Assembly (NCBI RefSeq): GCF_014297335.1
Contig: NZ_JACOQH010000004.1
Span: 124,001 to 188,000, forward strand
Length of the DNA: 64,000 nucleotides
Direction: 5' to 3'
Source: Roseburia_D yibonii
GTDB taxonomy: Bacteria > Bacillota > Clostridia > Lachnospirales > Lachnospiraceae
Within the stretch, counting starts at the first letter, position 1, and every line of letters starts with the position of its first letter. The notes below the pieces were generated by a model. That model made no database searches and was not told the origin of the DNA. It saw nothing but the letters and a program-made list of their open reading frames with translations. A program made the position numbers and the translations under genes. Shown here in pieces: positions 43,932-52,340 of this stretch.

Positions 43932-44796
43932 ACTTCAGAGCCATTCCTTGTAAAGGAAGTGCAATGACATTTCCAAGTCCGCCCTCAGGAAGCGCATCCT
44001 GCGTCGGTATCATGCGATCATAGTATTTGAAGGACTTAAGATTGACGGATTCAGCTCCTTTCTCTAGCAACGCAAAACCAAATTTTCTCGCCAATCTGGC
44101 AGGAATCATTTCCTTGAAGAATATCCAAAGATGCGCACCGCGTCCCGACCTTGATCGTTCCACCACAGCGTCCACATCCAGATTCTTACAAATGCGCCGC
44201 AAAGCATTTATTTCTTCTTTCCACCTATCATCAATATTCGCATAATCTTCCTGTTCTGCACCCTTTGCATGATTATCAAAGTCAAATACAAGCAGCTGGC
44301 AAAGATTGTTTTCAAGCATCGGATATATCGCCACGACATCATTGCCATTTGGATCTGCCCCATTCATATGCGCCTTTATCAAAGGCAAGGTGACCGGCTT
44401 ATACGCCCTTAATTCGCAATCCTTACAACGAACTCCATCCTTTTTCTGTATATGGCAGACACGATCCCAGCGGTTAAAGCACTGCGTATAATACCCGTTC
44501 TTCCCCGTTTTTAGATTCGTATAGCGAAGATCATACAAATCCTTCCTTCCGCGGCAGAACATCATAAAGAAATCACTTGCAATCTTATCCGTAACATCAA
44601 ATTTCTTTATACGAGCACCCTGATCCAGGTCATACAATTCCACAACTCCTTCAGCGTCGCCAGACACAATATCCGCATACGAAACACCGGCTTCATTCAA
44701 ACGCTCTTTCAAAAGTCGGTTTTCATCCTCCAATGCCTGTATCCTGGATTGTAATGAATTAATTAAATCTGAATATTGCTGTGTAGGTTCCTTCAT
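43915..44796 (-). pseudogene. Truncated TOTE-type archaeo-eukaryotic primase (AEP) protein
   Basis: About 293 residues remain. A short N-terminal coiled coil (SRIQALEDENRLLKERL), a Cys-rich stretch (CHIQKKDGVRCKDCELRAYK), and the AEP catalytic core with LLVFDFDNHAKG and ERSRSGRGAHLWIFF. It ends at LPLQGMALKSGK, where TOTE proteins normally continue into helicase and nuclease parts. The rest is deleted at the integrase fragment. Described TOTE proteins belong to conflict systems; this copy is broken. Confidence 0.8.
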
Positions 44797-44801
44797 CCTC
44801 A

Positions 44802-45532
44802 TCACACTCCCTGTTTCCCCATAACCTCTGTCTTCTCATATTTCCCGGTTTCCGAATCAATAACAATCATCGCCGACTCTCCAATCTGTCTTCCGTCTCT
44901 ATAGGTAGAGAACACATCTGCGGATATGATGCCGTCTTTTTCAAATATCTTCTCCACCGGAGTATGCCTACCACCTGTTTGTAGGTATCTGCTCTGAATA
45001 TCTCTCTGGTCTCATACTGTGGTCTGAGCCATAACGGTGATTTATCATTCCAGAGATAATCATTGGAAGCATCGTTCACCGCTGCAATAACATCATCTAT
45101 ATCAGCAAACAACAGATCCGCGTTTAGCCATTTCAGGAAATCAGCTGTAAGCCCTCCATGTGAGAAAAGCACATTGTCAATCCGATGGATTATGTTGATC
45201 TGTGCCGGACTCTTAAGGCTATTCTCAAGTTCTTCGAGCTTTGATATGACCGTCCTCTCGGCATAAGGAGAATATCCGGTCTCAAGCCTTCCCCACGGGT
45301 AGCTGACATCATGATTGCCATAGCACCAGAGAGTATCCGGATAGTCCATGGCATATGCGATTGCCCAGTCAAATGTTTCTTTATTTCGTTCTATCTGAAA
45401 CTCCATATTCCAGTCATCCGGAATATCCATAAGGCATACAGCCCGATCCGCCTTACCGTCTTTTATGATTTTCTCTGCCCTGTCAAATATCCACGGTTTT
45501 AGATGAATATCCGGTATTACAAGTACTTTCAT
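44802..45532 (-). pseudogene. Calcineurin-like metallophosphoesterase, frameshifted
   Basis: The N-terminal 190 residues are good: MKVLVIPDIHLK, WCYGNHDVSYP and LFSHGGLTADF. Near 44967 one base is missing; the second frame then reads GHTPVEKIFEKDG and continues 60 residues to a stop at 44802, overlapping the primase start. As it stands, the frame ends early at 44867. The reading frame loss removes the last metal-binding His (GHTP). Upstream the ATG overlaps the regulator's stop (ATGA). Confidence 0.85.
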
Positions 45533-46479
45533 AATTCCTCCAGCAGTTTCTCAACACTCATTTCTATTCTTTCGTCTTCGTTACCTTTGAATGTACATGC
45601 AAGCGAAACAGGATCAACACATCCTTCTCTTGCAAAATAAGAAGGATTGTATTTCCATAATTGTACCTTCAAGCAGTCGTCCGAGTCTTCAGATCTGGCA
45701 TCCACAATTTCCAACTGGTCAACAACTTCCTCGCCCTTGTAGATTGCCCGTTCCTCAATTCTAGGCGGATTCAATTCTGGCTCCTGACTAAGAGCGGTTT
45801 CTCCTGCGCTAAATGATTCAAAGGTTGCTTCACATCGCATAATTGTAATCTCTTTCTGGACCGGATTAATCAAATATGCTTTTGCATTTTCATAATACTC
45901 TTTGCGTGTGTAATTTCTCTTAATAGCAATCTCTGTTCCGGATTTCATCTGGCGGATAAGTCCCATTCCCTCTAATTGGGCTGTTGCTCTTGTAATGGAC
46001 GTTTTGGTAAGATTCAGCTTGTTCGCAACCTCACTTTTTAGCACAGATTCCTCGTCTTCCATATATAACAATTCAAGGAACACCATCCGTGTTGCAGGCA
46101 TCATCTTATCTGCCTTGACAAGCTGCTTGAGATACACATCCTGCAATACAATTCCCATAAATGGCAAAAATACATTTCCCGGCAAATCCACAAACGGAAC
46201 TCCGCTTTTCACCAGCGCATTTCTCATGGAAACGCTGTTTAACGCTACTTCATATGCTGCAGGACACTGCAATGCTTCCTCATACTTTGCTTTCTGCTTT
46301 TTCATTGCAGCAACACTTAGTTCCATTTCCTTCACTACATCAATTATTGCAAAGTTAACACCATATATTTCAACCATCATAATGTCACGCATAGTCATAA
46401 AAATCGGCAATTGTAATTTATTCTTATATTCTGCTATTTTTATTTTGCAGCCGAAATACTGCTCTAATTGCTTTTGCAT
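45529..46479 (-). CDS. Winged-helix regulator-like protein of a three-gene operon
   Basis: A 316-residue protein. Residues 1-110 form an uncharacterised domain; 130-190 form a MarR-like winged helix (EVANKLNLTKTSITRATAQLE); the C-terminal 55 residues (LWKYNPSYFAREGCVDPVSLA) look like a conserved peptide of clostridial regulators. AAGGAG lies 7 nt before the ATG. It is translationally coupled to the metallophosphoesterase. A perfect inverted repeat upstream suits autoregulation. Exact family not recognised. Confidence 0.65.
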   Translation of the reverse strand: MQKQLEQYFGCKIKIAEYKNKLQLPIFMTMRDIMMVEIYGVNFAIIDVVKEMELSVAAMKKQKAKYEEALQCPAAYEVALNSVSMRNALVKSGVPFVDLPGNVFLPFMGIVLQDVYLKQLVKADKMMPATRMVFLELLYMEDEESVLKSEVANKLNLTKTSITRATAQLEGMGLIRQMKSGTEIAIKRNYTRKEYYENAKAYLINPVQKEITIMRCEATFESFSAGETALSQEPELNPPRIEERAIYKGEEVVDQLEIVDARSEDSDDCLKVQLWKYNPSYFAREGCVDPVSLACTFKGNEDERIEMSVEKLLEEL

Positions 46480-46511
46480 ATGACATCTCCTTGTAACATA
46501 ATTTCATTCAT

Positions 46512-46532
46512 AATAACATATTTTATGTTATT
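46512..46532. promoter_or_regulatory. Palindromic operator candidate for the winged-helix operon
   Basis: AATAACAT and ATGTTATT with a 5-nt centre, 33 nt before the start codon. A further TAACAT half lies at about 46495. Confidence 0.5.
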
Positions 46533-46634
46533 TCTTTATAATCGACCTGGTTTCTATACATATTTAGGTAAGGTATACGATTATTATTAAAAGTACAACC
46601 ACATAATATGTATTGCAGTCAAATATCATAAACA

Positions 46635-46706
46635 AACCGACACTTAACCGACATTCAAACCGACATTTTTATGTAAGTGAAAAGAAGTCCCCGAAGGAAC
46701 TTCTTT
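46635..46706. repeat. Triple AACCGACA repeat and hairpin
   Basis: AACCGACA occurs at 46635, 46646 and 46658 (11- and 12-bp steps, one per helical turn). A hairpin AAAGAAGT/ACTTCTTT follows at 46681-46706 with TTTTCACTT on the minus side, a possible terminator for the serine hydrolase gene. The 46533-46887 gap has no other gene. Confidence 0.45.
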
Positions 46707-46887
46707 CGCCACAAATTATATTCTTTTTATCGAGGGAAGTCCGGTTGATGATCCTACTGTTTTACAAAATAGGAGTACAATGGGGGTATAAATCCCATCT
46801 ACATTCCCTAAAAGCCTTGATTTTAAGCCTTTTCAGCCAAAAGTACGGTTTCTGGGCAAATTATAGCATATTGTTGCAAGTCTATTC

Positions 46888-47805
46888 TTACAATTCCATC
46901 AGAAAATGTTCATGCAGCGCACGTTTCACCTGATCGAAATTACCTCGCTCCGGACATTGGATGGAAACAACCAATCCCTTCTCTGGGAGAATCGTTGTAA
47001 TCTGTCCGAATGCGCCATCAGCACGATAGGATCCTGGATATGGACTGATCCAGAACTGATAGCCATATCCTACATGCCAGAAATCTGCAGATGGCTCGAA
47101 GGTAAATTTCGGGGTGGACACCTCCTGCACCCAGTCCCTGCTGACAATCTGCTCGCCCTTCCAGTTACCCTCAGCCAGATAGAGCTGTCCCAGTTTCATC
47201 ATCTCGGTACAAGTCAGATACATACCTCCGCCGCCATTCGGATGTCCCTGTGGATCATGCTCCCAGAGCGGCCATCCCATATCAAGGGGCTGGAATACCT
47301 TCTCATACAGATACTCTCCCATCCGCTTGCCAACGGCCCGTTCTACCATATGAGCAGCCAGAATACTGTCGGCAGAGGAATAGCAGAATGCACTGCCTGG
47401 CTCCACAGGAACCGGCTGTGCCATCATATATTTCTCATAATCCGGTGCGCCGACGCCCGGACGTCTGTCCGCATTCATCAGAAGTGCCTTACCAAAGCCA
47501 CTGGACATGCAGAGCAGATGTTTCAACTGAATCTTCTCCAGATTTGGATCCGGATTTGAAGGAAGTTTATCTTTAAACACTTCCGCCACATGATCTTCCA
47601 GGCTTAGCTTTCCCTCTTCCATTGCGAGTCCAACTGCTGTTACCGTAAAACTCTTGGTATGTGAATAAATATTTCTCGGTGCATTTGCTGCGTAGTGCAT
47701 CTCACAGAGTACCTTGTTCTCATCTCCGACACTGATAGCTTCCAGCGGCAGATTGTGGCTGCTGGCATAACGATGAAATTCCAAAAACTTCTCTTCCAGT
47801 AACAT
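46888..47805 (-). CDS. Beta-lactamase-fold serine hydrolase
   Basis: A 305-residue class C beta-lactamase/DD-peptidase-like protein. SxxK in SHTKSFT (about residue 46), the Tyr of CYSSADS (about 146), and LKHLLCMSSGFG between them. No signal peptide, so it is probably cytoplasmic and an esterase rather than a resistance enzyme. Downstream of the GH172 gene by 107 nt, plausibly the same transcription unit. Confidence 0.85.
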   Translation of the reverse strand: MLLEEKFLEFHRYASSHNLPLEAISVGDENKVLCEMHYAANAPRNIYSHTKSFTVTAVGLAMEEGKLSLEDHVAEVFKDKLPSNPDPNLEKIQLKHLLCMSSGFGKALLMNADRRPGVGAPDYEKYMMAQPVPVEPGSAFCYSSADSILAAHMVERAVGKRMGEYLYEKVFQPLDMGWPLWEHDPQGHPNGGGGMYLTCTEMMKLGQLYLAEGNWKGEQIVSRDWVQEVSTPKFTFEPSADFWHVGYGYQFWISPYPGSYRADGAFGQITTILPEKGLVVSIQCPERGNFDQVKRALHEHFLMEL

Positions 47806-47911
47806 AATACCTCTATCCTTTCCGGCAAATCTCTGATGTCAGTCCGATATAACCGATGCGACGTGTCGCAAGGTTAAAACCAATCTATCTGACATCTCCA
47901 ATCTGGTTCTA

Positions 47912-48940
47912 TTATCTCATACACATCTCTGCATCTGTCGGCAGTGGCATCAGCGGTGCGGACGGCAGGGTCTGATACCAATAAGCAACACTTGTGTAAT
48001 CATCGTAACGCGGTCCGGTCCAGCCCATGTTGTCGAGTGTCATACGAAACTTATTCTCAAAACGGATCGGGTCTGCAATATGGAAATGATACAGCAGGAA
48101 TCTCTGCTGTCCGTTATAGAATTCCCGGTTGTCTCCATAGATTGCATACATGCCGGTATATAAACCGCTGAAGGTCTGATAGCTCTTGATGATGATGTCA
48201 TTTCCAAATCCATAGGAACCGCCGAAGTAGTCTTCAGTTCCGGTATAGTGGATAGACGGATACGGATCATCGTCCAGATACATGCGGGCTTCGCCTTCTA
48301 CCCAACAGGTATTGTTGCCATTCATACCAGTTGCCAGAGTCACACCAACAAATTGTCCCCTGCCTTCGATTCCGTCAACGATTGTGTAGGTACGACCCTT
48401 CTGAACCGGGTGCTCTTGGCGATAGGTGGCATGGAAATAACCAGCCTCCGCCGGAATCTCCTGATAAGCTCCGGTGATAATATAATAGAGATTTTCATCC
48501 TTGTCACCACGGTTTTCCATCGTGATCCGAGCTCTCTTATGGAACGGCATCTCAAAATAGCTGTTATAGCCGCGACCAGGAGCTACCAGCATCATGGCAG
48601 AATTCAACACCGGATATTTGCCATCCCGGTCCACGAAATTTTCATCATAGGCACATCCGAAGAATGCAGAGAGCGGAGCTTCCACAGACGGATATTCCTG
48701 ATCATCCCAATACATACGGATGATAAAATGGTGCCCGACATATCCGGTAAACCACATATGCTGGATCACACCCGGTCCTGCAGCATCTACCAGAGTTACA
48801 GTTTCCCCTGCAGGAATCGTCACGGTCGGACGAAGCTTGGTGCAGTCACCGCCCTGGGAACCACCTGCGCGTACACCGGTTGGATTCTCTGCGGAAAATG
48901 CAAACGTTTTGGAGTTCTGGATCATACAATAGTTGTTCAT
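47912..48940 (-). CDS. DUF2961 / GH172-family glycoside hydrolase-like protein
   Basis: A 342-residue protein with AGPGVIQHMWFTGYVGHHF, RMYWDDQEYPSVEAPLSAFFG and YTGTEDYFGGSYGFG. GH172 members act on difructose anhydrides or alpha-D-arabinofuranosides. No signal peptide seen. The ATG at 48940 (GAGGAG 6 nt upstream) is chosen over one 7 codons earlier. Confidence 0.88.
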   Translation of the reverse strand: MNNYCMIQNSKTFAFSAENPTGVRAGGSQGGDCTKLRPTVTIPAGETVTLVDAAGPGVIQHMWFTGYVGHHFIIRMYWDDQEYPSVEAPLSAFFGCAYDENFVDRDGKYPVLNSAMMLVAPGRGYNSYFEMPFHKRARITMENRGDKDENLYYIITGAYQEIPAEAGYFHATYRQEHPVQKGRTYTIVDGIEGRGQFVGVTLATGMNGNNTCWVEGEARMYLDDDPYPSIHYTGTEDYFGGSYGFGNDIIIKSYQTFSGLYTGMYAIYGDNREFYNGQQRFLLYHFHIADPIRFENKFRMTLDNMGWTGPRYDDYTSVAYWYQTLPSAPLMPLPTDAEMCMR

Positions 48941-49057
48941 ATTCTTCTCCTCTCTGATCAAACCTGGATCATCTGAAATTATTGTTTACTACGGTTTCTC
49001 TATTCACTATAAATTCACTATAACATTTATCTCCCATGAAGTGACGGAATTACAGGA

Positions 49058-49284
49058 TCATTCCGTCTGCGCCTTCTCATTTTCTTCCCGGATAATCTCC
49101 TTTAATTCTTTTCGCATCACATCCAGTGGAGCCTTCTGTCCGGTCCATAATTCGATCTGAGCAGTCCTCTGGAGCTGGACATACCAAGACCATTCAGGAT
49201 TTTGCAGCCCTTCTTCTCAGCATTTTTCAGGAATGCGGTCTTGGACGGGTTGTAGCAGGCATCAAAATAAAACTGTCCTGGCCT
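49058..49284 (-). pseudogene. C-terminal remnant of shikimate dehydrogenase (AroE-like)
   Basis: Frame 1 reads FYFDACYNPSKTAFLKNAEK and NGLGM; after a frameshift near 49180 frame 2 reads VQLQRTAQIELWTGQKAPLD to a stop at 49058. DxxYNPxxTxLL and NGLxMLxxQ are AroE signatures. The N-terminal catalytic half is absent. Confidence 0.75.
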
Positions 49285-49393
49285 GATTAGTTCAAATCTT
49301 TGTATATGGGTTTTTGTATTGCCCGTGGTTTTGTGTTCTGTCACCGTATTGAAGGTTTTTCGGCTTTCTTAAGTGACTCCCTTGTAATCTTTT

Positions 49394-49585
49394 TCATATC
49401 AAGGAATGGCAGCCCGGATGATGCGTCTGCTCGACAATCTCCAATACAAGGCCGCCATCAATCGGCATATTCATCATGACGCATATAAGGTGCTGGCGGT
49501 TCTCATCCCCGATAGCGTTCAGCAGCTTCCGGCATTGTTTAAATTCCGCCTCCAGTTTATGGACCTCTTCGCAAAACAGATTCAT
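49394..49585 (-). pseudogene. N-terminal remnant of an ArsR-type regulator
   Basis: MNLFCEEVHKLEAEFKQCRK followed by LLNAIGDENRQHLICVMMNM is the start of an ArsR winged helix. It loses the recognition helix: the last residues QTHHPGCHSLI are out of frame. AAAGGAG precedes the ATG. Confidence 0.65.
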
Positions 49586-49738
49586 GGTATAACCATCTCC
49601 TTTATTCAAGCGCTTAAACTGATTATACCATAAATCTATGAACAAAGTTTATCTGTAAAGAAAATTGATACAGAGTTTTTCAAAATCGGTCCATCTGCTC
49701 CTGGGTAGCCACCTGCCTACAACTTGTATTGCTATTTC

Positions 49739-49867
49739 CTATCGTTCCGAACAATGCAACCATTGTCCGGCAGCTGTTTCAGGTACCAACAATTCATACG
49801 CAATATATTCATAAATGTCCCTCAAATCCTGTCTTGCTTCAGCGGAATATGCCACATAAAAAATCAT
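49739..49867 (-). pseudogene. Truncated RelE/ParE toxin
   Basis: A 42-codon frame with YSAEARQDLRDIYEYIA and ETAAGQ, the N-terminal half of a RelE/ParE toxin. The catalytic C-terminal strands are missing. Its ATG overlaps the antitoxin stop (ATGA), the normal RelBE layout. Confidence 0.8.
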
Positions 49868-50190
49868 ATGCCAAAATCTCTTTTCATTTCAGCTTCAATG
49901 GCATCTGCTGAGTAAACTCTGCCAGCTTTTACATCAGACATACCTTTTTCAATTTCTTTATCAAATTGTTCTTTCGTAAGAGAACCATAGGTCAACGGTG
50001 CCGTTCTTGGTAATTTCGTTTCAAATGGAATTCCCTTTTGCAAAACAATCTGCCGTAGAAACATTCCTACTGCATTTGACATTGGAATTCCTAACTGATC
50101 TAATACACTTTCAGCCTGTTCTTTAAGTTCAGGCTCAACTCGAGTAAACACATTGTAAGCGCTTAATAAAACAGTGCCTTTTAGATACAA
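49864..50190 (-). CDS. RelB/DinJ-family antitoxin, start uncertain
   Basis: The frame has SAYNVFTRVEPELKEQAESV and IPMSNAVGMFLRQIV, typical of RelB/DinJ ribbon-helix-helix antitoxins. The family start (M-S-A-Y-N-V-F) falls at a TTA codon with AAAAGG 10 nt upstream, so the original ATG seems lost. The only other in-frame start is the TTG at 50190 without a good ribosome site. With the toxin truncated, the whole pair is probably decaying. Confidence 0.7.
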   Translation of the reverse strand: MYLKGTVLLSAYNVFTRVEPELKEQAESVLDQLGIPMSNAVGMFLRQIVLQKGIPFETKLPRTAPLTYGSLTKEQFDKEIEKGMSDVKAGRVYSADAIEAEMKRDFGI

Positions 50191-50205
50191 TTCATGAGAT
50201 AATCA

Positions 50206-51027
50206 TCACATATAGTATTCCTCTTTTGCTTTTGCCATACTGGCGATATCTCCCACTCCATTCAATACCATTGTCGGAAGATAAGCATAAGTTTTGAGTG
50301 TATCCTTCGTTGAACATCCAGAGAGAACCAATACAGTAGACATACCACTTTCCATTCCTGAAATCACATCTGTATCCATACGATCCCCAACCATTACAGC
50401 TTCTGCTGAATGACATCCAAGCATATTCAATCCTGTTCTCATCATCAGTGGATTCGGTTTCCCACAGAAATATGCCTGTGTACCTGTTGCCATTTCAATG
50501 GGTGCAATCAATGCACGACAGGCAGGAGCGATTCCGTTCTCGATCGGTCCGGAAACATCCGAGTTTGCTCCAATCAGCTTAGCTCCCTTCAGAACTAAAT
50601 TCGTTGCTTTCGTTAAAGTATCCAATGAATAGGAACGTCCCTCTCCCACAACAACATAATCCGGATTTACATCATTCATTGTAATGCCAACGTCATAAAG
50701 TGCATTTAAGAGACCGGCTTCTCCTATCACAAATGCTGAACAGCCTGCCGCCTGTTCCTTTAAAAAAGCGGCTGTTGCCAATGCGCTGGTATAAAAATGT
50801 TCTTCTGGCACATCAAGTCCCATCCTTGCCAGTTTCTGATTTAATTCCCGTGGTGTATATCCACTATTATTTGTCAAAAATAAATATTCTTTCTTTTCAT
50901 CATGCAACCACTGGATGAATTCTGGAACACCTGGCAATATCTGATTGCCATGATAAATCACACCATCCATATCACAGATGAATCCTTTTTTTTCATTAAA
51001 ATCGATTATGGATTTTCTCATGTTCAT
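50206..51027 (-). CDS. HAD-IIA phosphatase (NagD-like)
   Basis: A 273-residue HAD superfamily hydrolase with DMDGVIYHGN (nucleophile Asp), LTNNSGYTPREL, KPNPLMM and GDRMDTDVISG. NagD-like enzymes dephosphorylate nucleotides or sugar phosphates. Single gene; 16 nt separate it from the antitoxin frame. Confidence 0.9.
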   Translation of the reverse strand: MNMRKSIIDFNEKKGFICDMDGVIYHGNQILPGVPEFIQWLHDEKKEYLFLTNNSGYTPRELNQKLARMGLDVPEEHFYTSALATAAFLKEQAAGCSAFVIGEAGLLNALYDVGITMNDVNPDYVVVGEGRSYSLDTLTKATNLVLKGAKLIGANSDVSGPIENGIAPACRALIAPIEMATGTQAYFCGKPNPLMMRTGLNMLGCHSAEAVMVGDRMDTDVISGMESGMSTVLVLSGCSTKDTLKTYAYLPTMVLNGVGDIASMAKAKEEYYM

Positions 51028-51188
51028 ATGCGCCCTGCCTTTCTTGTTTCTTTAGAATACACCTTGCTCTTTTCATAATAAAATAAAGCGCTATTTTCTA
51101 CAAATATTTTCATATTATATCATCCACACATAAAATCAAATACATAGTACTGTGAAATCGAAGTAAATATTTCTATCAACAGAACCTT

Positions 51189-51989
51189 TTATGACAACAT
51201 CTCTTTCACACAAGTACTCCGATAATCACTCGGTGATATTTTATATCTTTCTTTAAATACTCGGTTAAATGTTCTCTGACTTTCAAATCCACTATCCAGA
51301 CAAATGCTTGTAATAGAATCACTCGTATTTTCCAAACGCTGGCATGCATAGTTCAGCCTTGCATCGTTAAGATATTGATTAAAGTTTCTATGGAATGTTT
51401 TGGAAAAGAGTCTAGATAAAACATATTTGCTCACCCCCAGATCTTTTGCCATCTCTTCCAGCGAAAATTTCTTCTTAAAATTTGCTGATATATAGGAAAC
51501 TGTCTGGTAAATAAGATCGTTGCTCCCCACATTACTCTTTTCTACCAAATTTAATTTTCCTATGCAGCGTGCCAACACAATTTGAAGATATGCCTGTGCA
51601 ACAATAATATCCGACTGTTCTGTCTCTAAAATCGCATTTATAACCCTATATACCTCCAGTTCAACCTTTTCCGCTTTGATGATCGGGTATTCAGGAGCCC
51701 TGGATTGCATGATATCTGCAAATTTGGCAATCGTAAATGGCGATGCAATCAGATAAGTCGCTTTATTTACACCGGGTGTCAGTACCTGATAGTGATGAAT
51801 AACATCTGGAAATACAAAGCCTATATCTCCTTTATCCATATGATATAGTTCCTGTCCGACACCAAGTTCTAATGCTCCACTTGTTACACAAACAATCTCC
51901 AATGCATTATGAAGATGTGGTTCAATATGTTTTGACTTCCTATTTATTGCTATGATCTCCTCTTTTGTGTCAACATATTTTAACTGCAT
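51189..51989 (-). CDS. AraC-family transcriptional regulator
   Basis: A 266-residue protein. N-terminal cupin (PHLHNALEIVCVTSGALELG), C-terminal double HTH (FSLEEMAKDLGVSKYVLSRL, then SICLDSGFESQRTFNRVFKE). The ATG at 51989 has GAGGAG 6 nt upstream; the frame stays open 39 codons upstream but lacks support. Divergent from the micro-ORF at 52099 and probably regulating the nearby transporter/lacZ genes. Confidence 0.9.
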   Translation of the reverse strand: MQLKYVDTKEEIIAINRKSKHIEPHLHNALEIVCVTSGALELGVGQELYHMDKGDIGFVFPDVIHHYQVLTPGVNKATYLIASPFTIAKFADIMQSRAPEYPIIKAEKVELEVYRVINAILETEQSDIIVAQAYLQIVLARCIGKLNLVEKSNVGSNDLIYQTVSYISANFKKKFSLEEMAKDLGVSKYVLSRLFSKTFHRNFNQYLNDARLNYACQRLENTSDSITSICLDSGFESQRTFNRVFKERYKISPSDYRSTCVKEMLS

Positions 51990-52060
51990 GAAATACTCCT
52001 CTTTGCAACATTTGTCTATATCTTCTTTCGATTTGGCAAGCAATCCTTTTACACCTATCT

Positions 52061-52066
52061 TATAAT
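52061..52066 (+). promoter_or_regulatory. -10 element for the micro-ORF
   Basis: TATAAT with no clear -35 at the right distance; it may depend on an activator such as the divergent AraC protein. The transcription start would be 25-30 nt before the ATG at 52099. Confidence 0.4.
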
Positions 52067-52098
52067 CAACTTGTAAATAAGGAAAGGAGGAATTGCAA

Positions 52099-52176
52099 AT
52101 GAGCAACCTAAAAAAATATCTGAATGACCTTTTAGTATTCTACACTGAATATTTTGAGCATCCTTACCATGTATAA
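52099..52176 (+). CDS. 25-residue micro-protein
   Basis: ATG with a perfect AAAGGAGG 8 nt upstream, sequence MSNLKKYLNDLLVFYTEYFE plus HPYHV. It is rich in Tyr/Phe with alternating charged residues and could be a short amphipathic helix. It is closed by an intrinsic terminator and lies between the AraC gene and the transporter gene. No family recognised. Confidence 0.5.
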   Translation: MSNLKKYLNDLLVFYTEYFEHPYHV

Positions 52177-52216
52177 ATACTAAAAGGACTATTTTGTGAA
52201 AACTGAACATTTTCTT

Positions 52217-52250
52217 AAGGCCATTTCACAAAAATGAAGTGGTCCTTTTT
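52217..52250 (+). terminator. Terminator downstream of the micro-ORF
   Basis: AAGGCCATTTCA pairs with TGAAGTGGTCCTT (one bulge and a G-U), followed by TTTTTATTTT on the plus strand. Supports a separate rightward transcript. Confidence 0.75.
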
Positions 52251-52289
52251 ATTTTCAAAATACAGTTCTATCACTTTATATTATAGAAA

Positions 52290-52327
52290 AAAGCACTGTC
52301 TCATCGAACAACGATCAGACAACGCTT
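52290..52327 (-). terminator. Terminator of the transporter gene
   Basis: Arms 52290-52306 and 52312-52327 (partly mismatched stem, 5-nt loop), followed on the minus transcript by TTTTTTCTATAA. Confidence 0.75.
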
Positions 52328-52340
52328 TCTCTTGTCAATT

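Noticed and set aside
46888..47805. Beta-lactam resistance gene
   Set aside because: The fold motifs are present but there is no signal peptide, and the sequence fits generic serine hydrolases next to a glycosidase.
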